This document shows positions 1-12,339 of a DNA stretch of 64,000 nt, in pieces (positions within the stretch are counted from its first letter, which is position 1; the number at the start of each line of letters is the position of its first letter). This stretch comes from Vitis vinifera. Taxonomy: Eukaryota; Streptophyta; Magnoliopsida; Vitales; Vitaceae. The notes beneath the pieces were generated by a model. It saw only the letters and a list, made by a program, of their open reading frames with translations, had not been told where the DNA came from and searched no databases. The translations under genes were made by a program, and so were the position numbers. The stretch is from positions 26,041,001 to 26,105,000 of the forward strand of contig NC_081817.1 of the NCBI RefSeq assembly GCF_030704535.1. The letters are read 5' to 3'.

Positions 1-12
1 CGGGTTATCAAA

Positions 13-30
13 TGGCGCTGTTGCCGGGGA
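13..30 (+). promoter_or_regulatory. Primer-binding site of Athila-1
   Basis: TGGCGCTGTTGCCGGGGA starts two bases after the LTR end. It matches the complement of the 3' end of plant tRNA-Asp, as I remember it, with one difference. Athila-2 has the equivalent site at 14264-14281, also with one difference, at another position. Confidence 0.85.
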
Positions 31-293
31 AAGGTGCTACTTCACTATGAATATATCAGCCGGAGGTAACTTGTGAGACTTCTCATGAGTAAGGTGAATT
101 CTATCTCCTTTTTCATTTACTAACTTTTTATTTTAGTTTTAGAACATTTTTAACTTAGTTTAGATAAGTTTCTTTTAGCTTTTAACTTTCATTTTTAGTT
201 TATTTTTCATACTCTGTTTTTCCTTCCGCATGCTCTGTTTTTTCTTCTTTTTCTTTGTTTTGTTTATTTGTTTTGTTCCAGCTGAATCCGTGC

Positions 294-3200
294 ATGCCCT
301 ATTGGATTAGAGACCAAGAGGGAAGGTTAGTGCGGATAGAGACTCCACGAGCTACTGAATTAGAAATTATTTTGGAAGTCATGGAGAATCAGACAGAGGA
401 TCAACATTCACAACACGGGCAGGGGAATGATCCGAACTTGTATAGGTCCATGAGGGACAGGATGCACCCTCCGAGGATGAGTGCACCATCTTGCATCATT
501 CCTCCTACAGAGCAATTGATTATCAGGCCACACATCGTGCCTCTGCTTCCTACTTTCCATGGGATGGAAAGTGAAAATCCATATGCGCACATAAAGGAAT
601 TCGAAGATGTGTGCAATACTTTTCAAGAAGGGGGAACAGCTATTGAGCTTATGAGGTTGAAGCTCTTTCCATTCACATTAAAGGACAAAGCCAAGATATG
701 GCTCAATTCCTTGAGGCCGAGAAGCATAAGAACATGGACAGAACTTCAAGCTGATTTTTTGAAGAAGTTTTTCCCTACTCACAGAACAAATGGATTGAAG
801 AGACAAATCTCCAACTTCTCAGCACGTGAAAATGAAAAATTTTATGAATGCTGGGAGAGGTATATGGAGGCCATCAATGCATGTCCTCACCACGGCTTTG
901 ATACATGGCTTTTGGTGAGCTATTTTTATGATGGCATGTCATCTTCAATGAAGCAGATATTGGAGACAATGTGTGGGGGTGATTTCATGAGCAAGAACCC
1001 TGAGGAGGCTATGGACTTCCTAAGTTATGTCTCAGAGGTTTCCCGTGGATGGGATGAGCCCAATAGTAGAGAAATGGGGAAGAGGCCAGTTCAGCAAATG
1101 TCAAGAGGGGGGATGTACAGTCTGAGTGAAGACATGGAGATGAAAGCCAAGGTAGCTGCCATGGCTAGAAAAATAGAGGAAATGGAGTTGAGAAAAGTTC
1201 ACGAAGTCCAAGCTATTTCAGAACCTCAACAACAAGCCAATCCTTGCTCCATATGTCAGTCATTTGAACATATGGTGGAAGAATGTCCCACCATTCCGGC
1301 AGCAAGAGAAATGTTCGGGGAACAAGCTAACCTGATTGGCCAATGGAAGCCAAATTCAAATGCTCCCTATGGCAACACGTACAACTCTAGCTGGAGGAAC
1401 CACCCAAACTTTGCATGGAAGCCAAGGCCAAACCCATATCAGTCACCAGCCCAATCAAGCCAACAGAGTCAAGGTCAATCCTCAGTTGAGCAAGCACTCG
1501 TAAGCCTTAGCAAGGTTATGGGTGACTTTGTGAGTGAGCAAAAATCCATCAACTCTCAACTAAATCAGAAGATTGACAACATAGAGAGTACATTGAACAA
1601 GAAGATAGATGGGATGCATAATGAGTTGTCTCAGAAAATTGACAACATCCAATATTCCATCTCAAGGCTCACAAATTTGAACACTGTCAATGAGAAAGGG
1701 AAGTTTCCCTCTCAGCCTCACCAAAATCCTAAGGGGATACATGAAGTGGAATCCAAAGATGAGGATTTTTCAAAGGTGAGGGACGTGCAAGCTATTATCA
1801 CTTTGAGAAGTGGTAAGGAAGTGCATCAGCCGGAGCATGATCAGAGGAAAGCCAAAGAAGATAAGGCTGATAGAAAAGAAGAAAAGAAGAATGAACAAAA
1901 GGGAAAGGAAGTTCAGATGAAAGAAAGCATCATTCCTAGCATGGATGAGGAACCTCAAATTCTTTTAAAGGAAGGCATGATGAAGAAGCACATGCCTCCT
2001 CCATTTCCTCAAGCCTTGCGTGGGAAGAAACCGATCAAGAATGCTTCTGAGATTCTTGATGTGCTAAGACAAGTGAAGGTGAATATTCCTTTACTTGATA
2101 TGATCAAGCAAGTACCCACATATGCAAAGTTTTTGAAGGACTTGTGCACTGTGAAAAGAGGACTCAATGTTACAAAGCAAGCCTTCCTAACCGAGCAAGT
2201 GAGTGCTATAATCCAATGCAAGTCTCCAATCAAATACAAAGATCCGGGGTGTCCTACAATCTCAGTCAATATTGGAGGAACCCAAGTGGAGAAAGCATTG
2301 CTTGATTTGGGGGCAAGTGTTAACTTGCTTCCATACTCTGTATACAAGGAGCTGGGGTTGGGAGAACTCAAGCCAACATCAATCACCCTATCCTTAGCTG
2401 ACCGATCAGTGAAAATCCCCAGGGGGGTAATAGAGGATGTATTGGTTCAAGTTGACAAATTCTACTATCCAGTAGATTTTGTAGTGCTTGATACGGATCC
2501 CATTGTCAAAGGGATCAACTATGTTCCAATCATCCTTGGAAGACCATTCCTTGCAACATCCAATGCAATCATCAATTGTAGGAATGGGGTCATACAACTC
2601 ACTTTTGGGAATATGACTTTGGAACTCAACATCTTCCATCTATGTCAAAAGCACATCCATCCTGAAGAAGATGAGGGCCCGGAAGAAGTGTGTATGATAG
2701 ATACCCTGGTGGAGGAGCATTGTAATCAGAGTATCCTTGATCAGTTTGAAGAGAATTCAGATGAAAGCCATGAAGATCTTGATGATGGGTTAGCTGGACC
2801 CATGGGAATGAATGTCGTTATGTCAAACTGGAGACAAAAGCCAGTGATCCTCCCTTTGTTCAAGGATGAGGAAGAGATGAAAGAAGCTAAGGATGCAATC
2901 CTTAAGCTTGAATTGAAGACCCTTCCTACCGAGTTGAAGTATGCTTACTTGGAGGAAGGCAATAAAGCCCCGGTGGTAATTTCTTCTTCTTTAACCGTTT
3001 CACAAGAGGACAATCTTCTAAGAATCCTTAGAAAGCACAAAAAGGCCATCGGATGGCAAATTTCTGATTTGAAGGGGATAAGCCCATTGATTTGCACACA
3101 CCATATTTATATGGAGGAGGGAGCTAAGCCAACTCGTCAGCCACAGAGGAGATTGAATCCTCATATGCAAGAGGTAGTAAGGGCTGAAGTGTTGAAGCTT

Positions 3201-5804
3201 CTTCAAGCGGGCATCATTTACCCCATTTCGGATAGCACTTGGGTGAGTCCAACCCAAGTTGTTCCAAAGAAGTCCGGGATAACCGTAGTCAAGGGAGAAA
3301 ATGGAGATGAAGTGTCCACACGCCTCACAACTGGTTGGAGGGTGTGCATTGACTACAGGAAGCTGAACGCAGTAACGAGAAAGGATCACTTCCCTTTACC
3401 TTTCATGGATCAAGTCCTTGAGAGAGTATCTGGGCATCCTTTTTATTGCTTCTTGGATGGGTATTCCGGGTATTTTCAAATAGAGATTGATGTGGAGGAC
3501 CAGGAGAAGACTACCTTCACTTGTCCATTCGGCACCTATGCTTATAGGCGGATGCCTTTTGGATTATGCAACGCTCCTGCTACCTTCCAAAGATGCATGC
3601 TTAGCATCTTCAGTGACATGGTTGAACGAATCATGGAAGTCTTCATGGATGACATAACTGTGTATGGGACTTCTTTTGAGGATTGTTTGTCACATCTTGA
3701 AGATGTATTGAAAAGATGCATAGAGAAAGACCTCGTACTCAATTGGGAGAAGTGCCATTTTATGGTAAATCAAGGTATTGTTCTTGGTCACGTAATCTCA
3801 AAGAAGGGTATAGAGGTAGATAGAGCTAAGGTGGAACTAATTGTGAAGTTGCCACCTCCCACCAATGTAAAAGGAATAAGGCAATTCCTTGGGCATGCTG
3901 GGTTCTATAGGAGGTTTATAAAGGATTTTTCCAAGATTTCCAAACCTCTTTGTGAATTATTGGTGAAGGATGCCAAGTTTGAGTGGGATGATAAATGTCA
4001 AAGGAGTTTTGAGCTTCTTAAGCAATTCTTGACATCAGCGCCCATTGTGAGAGCACCAAATTGGGAGTTGCCATTTGAAGTGATGTGTGACTCAAGTGAT
4101 TATGCCATTGGGGTTGTTTTGGGACAAAGAGAAGATGGTAAACCTTATGTGATCTACTATGCAAGCAAGTCTTTGAATGATGCTCAAAGGAATTACACCA
4201 CCACTGAGAAGGAATTACTTGCTGTGGTGTATGCTTTGGATAAGTTCAGAGCTTATTTGATAGGGTCTTCCATTGTGGTATTCACGGATCATTCAGCTTT
4301 GAAATATTTGCTAACCAAGCAAGATGCCAAGGCTAGGTTGATTAGGTGGATACTTTTGCTTCAAGAGTTCAACCTCCAGATCAGAGATAAGAAAGGTGTT
4401 GAGAATGTGGTAGTTGACCACTTGTCAAGGCTCAACATTGCTCATGACACCCATGGACTTCCCATAAATGATGATTTCCCTGAGGAATCCTTGATGCTTG
4501 TGGAGGAAGTGCCATGGTTTGCACACATTGCCAATTACTTGGTCACGGGAGAAATACCAAGTGAATGGAGCTCTCAGGACAAGAAGAATTTCTTTGCCAA
4601 GGTCCATGCATATTATTGGGAGGAGCCTTTTCTCTTCAAGTATTGTGCGGACCAAATTATAAGGAAGTGTGTGCCTGAACAAGAGAAGCATGGGATCCTA
4701 TCTCATTGCCATGAGAATGCATGTGGAGGCCACTTTGCCTCACAAAAGACAGCAATGAGAGTTCTTCAATCGGGCTTTTGGTGGCCCTCACTTTTTAAGG
4801 ATGCCCATGAGGTAAGTAAAGGATGTGATAAGTGCCAAAGACTAGGCAAGCTTTCAAGGAGAAACATGATGCCTTTGAACCCCATCTTGATAGTGGATCT
4901 TTTTGATGTTTGGGGCATAGACTTCATGGGACCTTTCCCTATGTCTTTTGGCCACTCCTACATCTTGGTAGGAGTTGATTATGTTTCAAAGTGGGTTGAA
5001 GCTATACCCTGTAGAACCAATGATCACAAAGTGGTTCTCAAATTCCTAAAAGAAAACATCTTCTCGATGTTTGGAGTGCCTAAAGCAATCATCAGTGATG
5101 GAGGCACTCACTTTTGCAACAAGCCCTTTGAAGCTCTTTTGGCCAAGTACGGAGTTAAGCATAAGGTAGCTACACCTTATCATCCTCAGACGAGTGGCCA
5201 AGTAGAGCTAGCCAACCGGGAAATTAAGAACATCTTGATGAAGGTGGTGAACACCAATAGGAAAGATTGGTCTGTTAGGCTCCTTGATTCCCTATGGGCG
5301 TATAGGACGGCTTATAAGACTATCCTTGGGATGTCACCATACCGTCTTGTTTATGGCAAAGCTTGCCATCTTCCCGTTGAGATCGAGTTCAAAGCATGGT
5401 GGGCCATTAAAAAGCTCAACATGGATTTAACTAAGGCTGGGCTAAAGAGGAGTTTGGATTTAAATGAGCTTGAGGAATTGAGAAATGATGCCTATCTCAA
5501 CTCAAAAATAGCTAAGGAAAAGCTAAAGAGATGGCATGATCAGTTGGTGACCAAGAAAGAATTTTTCAAGGGACAAAGAGTCTTGCTATATGACTCTAAG
5601 CTTCACCTATTTCCGGGAAAGCTCAAATCAAGGTGGGTAGGGCCTTTTGTCATCCACCAAGTACACTCACATGGAGTAATTGAGTTACTCAACTCAAATA
5701 GTGCAAAGACCTTCAAGGTAAATGGGCAAAGACTCAAGGCCTACATCGAGCCATTTTCCCGTGACAAGGAGGTACTCATCCTCCATGACCCATCACATCC
5801 TTGA
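294..5804 (+). CDS. Athila-1 Gag-Pol polyprotein (1836 aa, uninterrupted)
   Basis: This is one open frame from ATG 294 to TGA 5804. The frame is open upstream to a TTG at 255, but ATG 294 is preferred because the Athila-2 frame starts at the equivalent ATG (14503). Order, by residue: Athila-type gag domain about 86-260; CCHC zinc knuckle (CX2CX4HX4C) 318-331; protease with DLGAS at about 671, a known Athila variant of the usual D(T/S)G; reverse transcriptase with FMDD at about 1117; RNase H starting near 1266; integrase with an HHCC region from about 1466 and DDE residues at D1543, D1602 and E1638 (D-35-E spacing). No chromodomain was recognised. The frame is free of stops and frameshifts and all catalytic residues seen are present, so the protein could be functional. 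Whether it is expressed cannot be told. Confidence 0.95.
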   Translation: MPYWIRDQEGRLVRIETPRATELEIILEVMENQTEDQHSQHGQGNDPNLYRSMRDRMHPPRMSAPSCIIPPTEQLIIRPHIVPLLPTFHGMESENPYAHIKEFEDVCNTFQEGGTAIELMRLKLFPFTLKDKAKIWLNSLRPRSIRTWTELQADFLKKFFPTHRTNGLKRQISNFSARENEKFYECWERYMEAINACPHHGFDTWLLVSYFYDGMSSSMKQILETMCGGDFMSKNPEEAMDFLSYVSEVSRGWDEPNSREMGKRPVQQMSRGGMYSLSEDMEMKAKVAAMARKIEEMELRKVHEVQAISEPQQQANPCSICQSFEHMVEECPTIPAAREMFGEQANLIGQWKPNSNAPYGNTYNSSWRNHPNFAWKPRPNPYQSPAQSSQQSQGQSSVEQALVSLSKVMGDFVSEQKSINSQLNQKIDNIESTLNKKIDGMHNELSQKIDNIQYSISRLTNLNTVNEKGKFPSQPHQNPKGIHEVESKDEDFSKVRDVQAIITLRSGKEVHQPEHDQRKAKEDKADRKEEKKNEQKGKEVQMKESIIPSMDEEPQILLKEGMMKKHMPPPFPQALRGKKPIKNASEILDVLRQVKVNIPLLDMIKQVPTYAKFLKDLCTVKRGLNVTKQAFLTEQVSAIIQCKSPIKYKDPGCPTISVNIGGTQVEKALLDLGASVNLLPYSVYKELGLGELKPTSITLSLADRSVKIPRGVIEDVLVQVDKFYYPVDFVVLDTDPIVKGINYVPIILGRPFLATSNAIINCRNGVIQLTFGNMTLELNIFHLCQKHIHPEEDEGPEEVCMIDTLVEEHCNQSILDQFEENSDESHEDLDDGLAGPMGMNVVMSNWRQKPVILPLFKDEEEMKEAKDAILKLELKTLPTELKYAYLEEGNKAPVVISSSLTVSQEDNLLRILRKHKKAIGWQISDLKGISPLICTHHIYMEEGAKPTRQPQRRLNPHMQEVVRAEVLKLLQAGIIYPISDSTWVSPTQVVPKKSGITVVKGENGDEVSTRLTTGWRVCIDYRKLNAVTRKDHFPLPFMDQVLERVSGHPFYCFLDGYSGYFQIEIDVEDQEKTTFTCPFGTYAYRRMPFGLCNAPATFQRCMLSIFSDMVERIMEVFMDDITVYGTSFEDCLSHLEDVLKRCIEKDLVLNWEKCHFMVNQGIVLGHVISKKGIEVDRAKVELIVKLPPPTNVKGIRQFLGHAGFYRRFIKDFSKISKPLCELLVKDAKFEWDDKCQRSFELLKQFLTSAPIVRAPNWELPFEVMCDSSDYAIGVVLGQREDGKPYVIYYASKSLNDAQRNYTTTEKELLAVVYALDKFRAYLIGSSIVVFTDHSALKYLLTKQDAKARLIRWILLLQEFNLQIRDKKGVENVVVDHLSRLNIAHDTHGLPINDDFPEESLMLVEEVPWFAHIANYLVTGEIPSEWSSQDKKNFFAKVHAYYWEEPFLFKYCADQIIRKCVPEQEKHGILSHCHENACGGHFASQKTAMRVLQSGFWWPSLFKDAHEVSKGCDKCQRLGKLSRRNMMPLNPILIVDLFDVWGIDFMGPFPMSFGHSYILVGVDYVSKWVEAIPCRTNDHKVVLKFLKENIFSMFGVPKAIISDGGTHFCNKPFEALLAKYGVKHKVATPYHPQTSGQVELANREIKNILMKVVNTNRKDWSVRLLDSLWAYRTAYKTILGMSPYRLVYGKACHLPVEIEFKAWWAIKKLNMDLTKAGLKRSLDLNELEELRNDAYLNSKIAKEKLKRWHDQLVTKKEFFKGQRVLLYDSKLHLFPGKLKSRWVGPFVIHQVHSHGVIELLNSNSAKTFKVNGQRLKAYIEPFSRDKEVLILHDPSHP

Positions 5805-7660
5805 GAAAGTGTGGTAAGTTGATGAGCTTAGCATGAAAAGCTAAGTGCTCATCTCTTTTTGTTTTAGTTTTAGTATTACATTCTTGTTTACTTTGCATTT
5901 TTAATACTTTTGCACATATTTTGTTTAGGTTTCTTAGTTTTGATTTTGATTTTTTTAATGTTTTTAATGGAGCTTTGATGTCCAATAGCAGGTACGAAAG
6001 CTCACAAGCTCACAAATGTGGAAAGAAAGGTGAAATAGGGGAGAAATATACCTAAGTCCAAGCTTAAAAGTCCATTTCGCAAGGTGAATTTCACCTTGCG
6101 AAATGCACATTTTGGCAAGATGCAAAATGCAACCTCTCGGGATTGCACTTTCGCAAGGAGTAACCAGTGCGAAAATTTTCGCAAGTCATTTTTCACCTTG
6201 CGAAATTGTTTTCAAAGCAAATATCAAAATGCAACCTCTCGGGATTGGTTTTTAAGGGGAGTAGCCAGTGCGAAAATTTGGCAAGGTGAATTTTCACCTT
6301 GCGAAATTTCCAGCACTCCGCCATGCTCTCTCAAATCCACCATCACCTGAGCATATCACCTCCTCCACCTCAGGAGCCACATCCATAATTGGATATTTCT
6401 ATCTCCATTTTGTATATGTTTTTTGTAGATGTACATGTTTTATATTCTGAGATTGTATGTACCTCATGCTTATATCTTGTACTCAACTCTCTCAGTTTAT
6501 ATAAGCATCATTTTTTGTATCTTATTTCCTCTCTCACGTTTCTTATGGTTTTTGAATCATGTGGATGCACTCACACGCTTTGAATACCACATCACCATAA
6601 GGTATATCATTCCTTCCTCGTATTTTTCGATAGAAACATTGGGGACAATGTTCATCTCGGTTGGGGGGAGAGTTGAGGAAGTAAGTATTTCCTATTCTAG
6701 TTAGTTATTTTGTTGATTTAGTAGTTTTTGCCCTTTTTCAAAATTTTTTGTTTCATTCTCTATGGTTGTTAAAGATAATTTCTCAAAATAAAATAGGATA
6801 AGTCGAGTTTTAACTTAATTACTTAAGTCTTAGAGTTTGTTTTATGCTTTCAAAGTTGATAATCTATTGAAGCCCTCTTTGATTTCGAACTTATTTCTTC
6901 CATTTCAAGCTTTACACACACCATGCACATTAGATCCCGGATTTATGATGTAAAACTTTCTCACCCTCTAAGCTTAGGAAAATTTTGACTTGGTTTATTA
7001 CTTAACCTCTTTTTAATAGTGTTGGGACACCTCAAAAAGACCAATGAGTCTTAGAAAAAGAAAAAGGAAAAGAGAAAAAGAAAAAGAAAAAGAGAATAAG
7101 CTTCTATTCTTTCCTTGAAATCTAAGCATGATCCGAAGGGGTGGCGAAAGCCTTTAAAACCCGATGCCCTAAACCTTGATTGGTTGGGAGTGATCGATCC
7201 TCTGCTTGCTACATAGGTGAATTGGTTAAGTTTAGTGAGTAAAAAGAATTGTGAATAAGAAGGTGTGTTCCTAACCTATTAAGAGTTGGTTAATTTTTCC
7301 AATGTCCGAGAAAAGCTTAGGTTAGGGGGAGAGGATAGTTGTGCATACTATATCCGGAAGCTAATCTCATTAACACTTAGCTCATTATGGAAGAGTTTGA
7401 TCCGGAACCTTGAGAGTAGAGATTCTTTTGATACTTAATTGCATAATCTCCACTCTTTGTACTTTTTGTTTAAGTTTTAGCTTTGACAACTCCTATTATA
7501 TTTTGAATCTTCATATCTTTAGTCCACCATGTGAGATGTGTTTTGATATCATCATGCCACTCATATCATTTTTTGGAGTGATTTGCATGATCCCTTTTAT
7601 GTATATTATTATAGTTTACTTAGTTTTTATCTCCTCCATTGCTAAGGGACTAGCAATGAG
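5805..7660 (+). other. Athila-1 untranslated 3' region without an envelope-like ORF
   Basis: About 1.9 kb between the pol stop and the terminal polypurine tract. It holds the TTCGCA palindrome cluster (6074-6310), two purine tracts that resemble the terminal PPT (about 6659-6674 and 7319-7334), and a stretch around 7135-7215 that is also present twice in Athila-2. The short frames here are not convincing genes. The second ORF of Athila-2 has no counterpart. Confidence 0.7.
6074..6310. repeat. TTCGCA palindrome cluster in Athila-1 3' region
   Basis: 6074-6104 is an interrupted palindrome with 15-bp arms (ATTTCGCAAGGTGAA and its exact complement) around a single T. Related arms recur to 6310, separated by a repeated spacer with the phrase AAATGCAACCTCTCGGGATT (about 6126 and 6229). 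The arms differ in a correlated way from those in this element's LTR. Confidence 0.85.
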
Positions 7661-7674
7661 TCGGTTGGGGGGTG
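7661..7674 (+). promoter_or_regulatory. Terminal polypurine tract of Athila-1
   Basis: TCGGTTGGGGGGTG lies directly before the TGATTACTAC start of the right LTR. This is the expected place for plus-strand priming. Athila-2 has TCGGTTGGGGGAG at the same place (23955-23967). Confidence 0.8.
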
Positions 7675-9397
7675 TGATTACTACCAAAAAGTGCTTTTTT
7701 GTAGACCTAATTATAATGATTTTAAGCACCTTTGAGTAGTAATCATATTCATTTAACCCAATTAATTCATTAAGGTCCTTAGTAATTAGTTTTAACCTTT
7801 TTGTGGCAAAGTTGACATGTTTTTATCAGCTTAGGAATCGATTCAAGCATGCCAATTGATGGAGGAGCTACTTGGGCGAGTTAAGCAAGGATTTTGTACG
7901 TTTATAGGCTTGAATTTCAAGTGGAAACACGAGCACAAGCATTGGAGAAGAGGAAAACAGAGTGAAGAAAACAGCTGCAGTCTTCCTTTGAACTTTTGGA
8001 GCACTTCCCGAAGTCCATTTTTTGCATGCTATATACCATTTGAAAGCTTAGGAAGTCAAGAATCCAACGCTTCAAACCGTGTATGATTTGGAGCTGAAAT
8101 GAGGAAGATATGGCCTTTGGAAGGCAACTGCATCATGTCAAATGACCAATTTCGCAATGTGAATTTCACATTGCGAAAATTTCGCAAGGAGATTTTCTTC
8201 ATGGTGCGAAATTTTGCCATTTCGCAATGTGAATTTCACATTGCGAAAATTTCGCAAGGGGATTTTCTTCATGGTGCGAAATTTTGCCATTTCGCAATGT
8301 GAATTTCACATTGCGAAAATTTCGCAATGAGGATTTAGGCACATTGCGAAATTCCTTTGAATCCCCTGTTTTGAGACATTGTTGATGTTATTCCACTACC
8401 GGTTCTCCAAGATATTTTGCTTGATTTTTAGCTTTGTAAATACCTATTTTACCCTTGTAATCAACCAATGAATAGGTTGCTTTTGTAATAGCTCTTGTAA
8501 TTTAGCTTGTTATTGTCTTTAAATAGAGGTGAAGAGCCTCAGACAAGGATCATCTAATCTTGTAACCTGTAACTTTATAAGTTAGAAGAGCACTTTTGTT
8601 CATACGGTTCTTTTCTCTTTTCTTTCTCATTTTCTTAGTAGCCAAACATCCTTGGAGGATGAAATCCCCAAGGATGAGAGGCTAAAACCTTTTAGTTTCT
8701 TGAAGTAATGGATGCCATGTGAAGCTCCCGTGTCAGGATGGAGATTTCCAAGCCATGAATGTAAGTAGTTGAGCATCATAAATGTTTTCATTCAAAGTAA
8801 AGCTTTTAATCCCTCTGACTTGCTTTGAATGGCCAATACTTGATAAGCTTTTGGTCTCAGTGGATTCTTATTGTTAGATCCACTGACGTTCATTAGTTAT
8901 CTCCTACGAGCCATTGTATTGCAAGTCGAGGAGATGACCTATATCAATAAAAGAGCATTTATGAGGTTCAGCTACCCTTTTTGTAAGTTTTCAAGGACTA
9001 AAACTCAGTTGTTAAACTCATACCGGTTCAGGAAGTAAGCATCACCTTAGTTGCTTCCCCAACTCGAGGTGAAAAGTCCCAAAATCTCCATTTTTACATA
9101 GTGAGTTAAGCATGGCTATCCAAAGCTTTGAGAAACTTCTTTTTCCATATTTTAATCTATTTTCATGTTAGTTTAGTTTACAACACCTTCATCTTTTTAT
9201 GTTTTCATCTTAACCTAATTTTTATTAAGAAAAGTTCACTCCATCCTCCGAACTTCACCAGTTAAAGTAAAAACCCTTCCCAGTGTTCGATCCTAGAGCC
9301 ACTATGCTACAGTAGCTTTGCTACTTTAGTGTAAGGACCTTAGGTATAAATTTTGTTGATACCCTTACATGCCAAGCTACCAAGAGTCGGGTTATCA
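7675..9397 (+). repeat. Right LTR of Athila-1 (1,723 bp)
   Basis: It begins TGATTACTAC after the PPT and ends GGGTTATCA, matching the LTR end at 1-10. The first 71 bp contain a near-perfect inverted repeat (7675-7695 with 7725-7745). 8151-8330 is a tandem repeat of period 70, each unit carrying a TTCGCA palindrome. The start resembles the Athila-2 LTR start, so the two elements are related but belong to different subfamilies. Confidence 0.9.
8151..8330. repeat. 70-bp tandem repeat with palindromes in Athila-1 LTR
   Basis: TTCGCAATGTGAA with its complement around a central T recurs at 8151, 8221 and 8291, exactly 70 bp apart. The spacers read TTTCGCAAGG(A/G)GATTTTCTTC followed by ATGGTGCGAAATTTTGCCA. 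Confidence 0.9.
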
Positions 9398-12339
9398 GGA
9401 CTTTCTAAGTGATTCAAACCTAGACACATCCAAAGGTTTAGTAAGAATATCAGCAATTTGACCCTCAGTTGGAACATATTCCAATGACACCACTTTGTCT
9501 TCTACTAAGTCATGAATGAAGTGATGTCTAATGTCAATGTGTTTTGTTCTAGAGTGCAGAACAGGGTTTTTGGAGATGTTGATTGCACTAGTATTGTCAC
9601 AAAACACTACCATGGTTCCTTGATCAATCCCATAGTCTCTCAACATTTGCTTGATCCACAAAAGCTGGGAACAACAACTACCGGCAGCAATGTATTCCGC
9701 TTCAGCTGTGGAAAGCGAAATAGAGTTTTGCTTCTTACTCATCCAAGCAACCAAACAATTTCCAATATAGAAACAACCACCTGAAGTGCTTTTCCTATCA
9801 TCCACATTTCCAGCCCAATCGGCATCAGTGTAGCAAGCTACATCAGAATGAGTGTCAAATGGATACCAAAGACCCAGCTCTAAAGTACCAGCAATGTACC
9901 TAATGATACGCTTAAGAGCTATGAGATGAGATTCCTTAGGAAATGCCTGATACCTAGCACACACTCCAACACTAAAAGCTATGTCCAGTCTACTAGCAGT
10001 GAGGTACAAGAGACTACCAATCATGCTCCTATACAATGTTTCCTCTACCCCTTTCCCGGATTCATCCTTACTTAGCTTTAGGTTGGTTGGCATTGGTGTC
10101 CTAAAATGTTTAGTTGACTCAAGCCCAAACTTTTTGACAAGTTCCCTTGCGTACTTGGATTGGGATAGGAAAATCCCATCCTTGAGTTGTTTCACTTGGA
10201 AACCAAGAAAATAGGTCAATTCTCCTACCATGCTCATCTCAAACTCACTTTTCATCTCTTTGGCAAAATCTAAAGCGCACTCACTGGAGGTAGATCCAAA
10301 CACAATGTCATCCACATAGATTTGTGCTACCAAGAACACTTCATCATTTCTTCTAATGAACAATGTTCGATCAGCTCCCCCTCTCATGAATCCTTTCTTA
10401 AGAAGATAGGATGTGAGTCTTTCATGCCAAGCTCTAGGAGCTTGCTTTAAACCATAGAGAGCTTTTCTAAGTCTATAGACATGATTTGGATACCTAGGGT
10501 CTTGAAACCCTTTGGGTTGCTCCACATACACTTCTTCATTAAGGATCCCATTTAGAAAGGCACTCTTGACATCCATTTGAAACAATTTAAATTTCCATAC
10601 ACAAGCTACAGCTAAGAGTATTCGAATGGATTCAAGTCTTGCAACTGGAGCAAAGGTTTCATCAAAATCAATTCCCTCAATTTGGTTGAACCCTTGAGCA
10701 ACTAACCTAGCTTTATTTCTCACAATTACACCATTTTCATCCATCTTATTTTTGAAAATCCATTTTGTTCCAATGACATTCACATCTTTTGGTCTAGGCA
10801 CTAAGAACCAAACATCATTTCTAGAAAATTGATTTAGCTCTTCATGAAGTGCATCTACCCAAGCTTCATCATTCAAGGCTTCTTCAACATTTTTTGGTTC
10901 AATTTGGGAGGTATAGCAAACATAGCTTACCTCATTTAGCTTGGATTGTCTCCTTGTTACCATGCTATCCTCATAGTTCCCAATCACATTGCTCAAAGGA
11001 TGGTTCTTAGGTACCCTTGACTTATTTTTCTTTGATGGCTCAATTCTCCCCCTATCTCCTTTCTTTCCTTGCTCATCTTTCTTTTCTTCATCTTCACTTA
11101 ACTTTTCATCTTTAGATTTTTCTTCAATCACTTCAATATCTTTTGACACATCAATTCTATCATCATCACACTTTCTTGACCTTGATCCTATATCATCCAC
11201 AATCACATTGATTGATTCCACCATACATTTTGAACTTAAAATGTATACTCTATATGCTCGAATTTTGGAGGAATATCCTAAGAATATCCCTTCTTCACTC
11301 TTGGATTCAAACTTTCCAAGATTTTCATGATCTTTCAAGACATAGCATCTACTTCCAAACACCCTAAAGTACTTCACACTGGGTTTCTTACCTTTCCACA
11401 GCTCATAACAAGTCTTCCTAGTATGAGGACGCATGTGAGTTCTATTGGAAGTATAGCAATCGGTGTTGATGGCTTCAGCCCAAAAATGTGTAGGGAGTTC
11501 ATGCTGATTTAGCATTGTTCGGGCCATTTCTTGAAGGACACGATTTTTTCTCTCAACTACCCCATTTTGTTGAGGTGTTCTAGGAGCGGAAAACTCATGT
11601 TTGATTCCTAGAGAATGACAAAATTCAAAAAAATTTGAATTGTCAAATTCTCTCCCCCTATCACTCCTAATTCTTTCAATGGGATGTCCTTTTTCATTTT
11701 GAATTTTCAAACCAATGTCCTTGAAATTTATGAATGCCTCACTCTTATCTCTTAGGAATGCAACCCATGCATATCTAGAATAGTCATCCACCATCACCAA
11801 AATGTATTTCTTGCCCCCTAAACTCTCAGTTCTCATTGGTCCCATGAGGTCCATATGTAAGAGTTCTAAAGGTTTAGAGGTCAAAACTTCATCAACTCTC
11901 TTATGTGTACTCCTTGTTTGTTTTCCCTTTTGACAAGGACCACAAATAGGATTAGAGGGTTTTCCAAGCTTAGGAATCCCTTTGATGACTTCAATATTTG
12001 CAACCTTCATCAAGTCACGGTAGTTTAAATGACCCAACCTACGGTGCCACAAATCGATTGATTCAATTTTTGAACTACCACACACAAGAGAAGAAGAAAA
12101 AGAGGTAGAAGGATTTTGACAAATAGCATAGCAATTATCAGAAGTTCTCAAACCAATCATCACACAATTTCCATTCAAATCAAACACTTTACATAAATTT
12201 TGTGAAAATTGAACATTGAACTTCTTGTCACATATTTGACTAATGCTAATCAAGTTAGCTTTCAATCCTTCCACATACAAAACCTCTTCAAGGTTATGGA
12301 TCCCGGGAGCACAAATTGTGCCTTTCCCTTTCACACTAG
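9398..12339 (-). pseudogene. Copia polyprotein, C-terminal part (integrase, reverse transcriptase, RNase H), split by two insertions
   Basis: Read on the minus strand from 12339 down, this continues the polyprotein that begins at 27548. The order is: zinc-binding pre-integrase region ([15 protein letters not shown]), integrase core ([25 protein letters not shown]), Ty1/copia reverse transcriptase ([19 protein letters not shown]) and RNase H ([29 protein letters not shown]). The frame has no internal stop. Its N-terminal side ends at the Athila-2 insertion. Its C-terminal side is cut at 9398, where the stop codon is supplied by the end of the Athila-1 LTR. The last residues and the 3' LTR of this copia element should lie left of the window. 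It is dead as an element because of the insertions, not because of point mutations. Confidence 0.93.
12335..12339. repeat. Target-site duplication of Athila-2, left copy (ACTAG)
   Basis: ACTAG directly precedes the TGATTACTAC LTR start and is repeated at 25566-25570 directly after the right LTR end. Confidence 0.95.

Larger units (their letters stand above)
1..9397 (+). mobile_element. Athila-1: Ty3/gypsy LTR retrotransposon of Athila type (left LTR mostly outside window)
   Basis: The first 10 bases are the 3' end of the left LTR. They match the end of the right LTR (9388-9397, CGGGTTATCA). A primer-binding site, one long gag-pol ORF, an untranslated 3' part with polypurine tracts, and a right LTR follow in the canonical order. 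The gag fold, the DLGAS protease motif and a primer site resembling the complement of tRNA-Asp are what I know from the Athila group. The element interrupts the C-terminal end of a minus-strand copia polyprotein at 9398. Its own 5-bp target duplication cannot be checked because the left border is outside the window; GGACT (9398-9402) is the expected sequence there. Confidence 0.93.

Noticed and set aside
255..293. Upstream TTG start for Athila-1 gag-pol
   Set aside because: Plant initiation at TTG is unlikely, and Athila-2 has its matching ATG at the equivalent of 294.
8151..8330. Regular 70-bp repeats that could suggest a CRISPR-like array
   Set aside because: Repeat and spacer are both conserved between units, they lie inside a plant LTR, and there are no cas genes. 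It is a tandem repeat.
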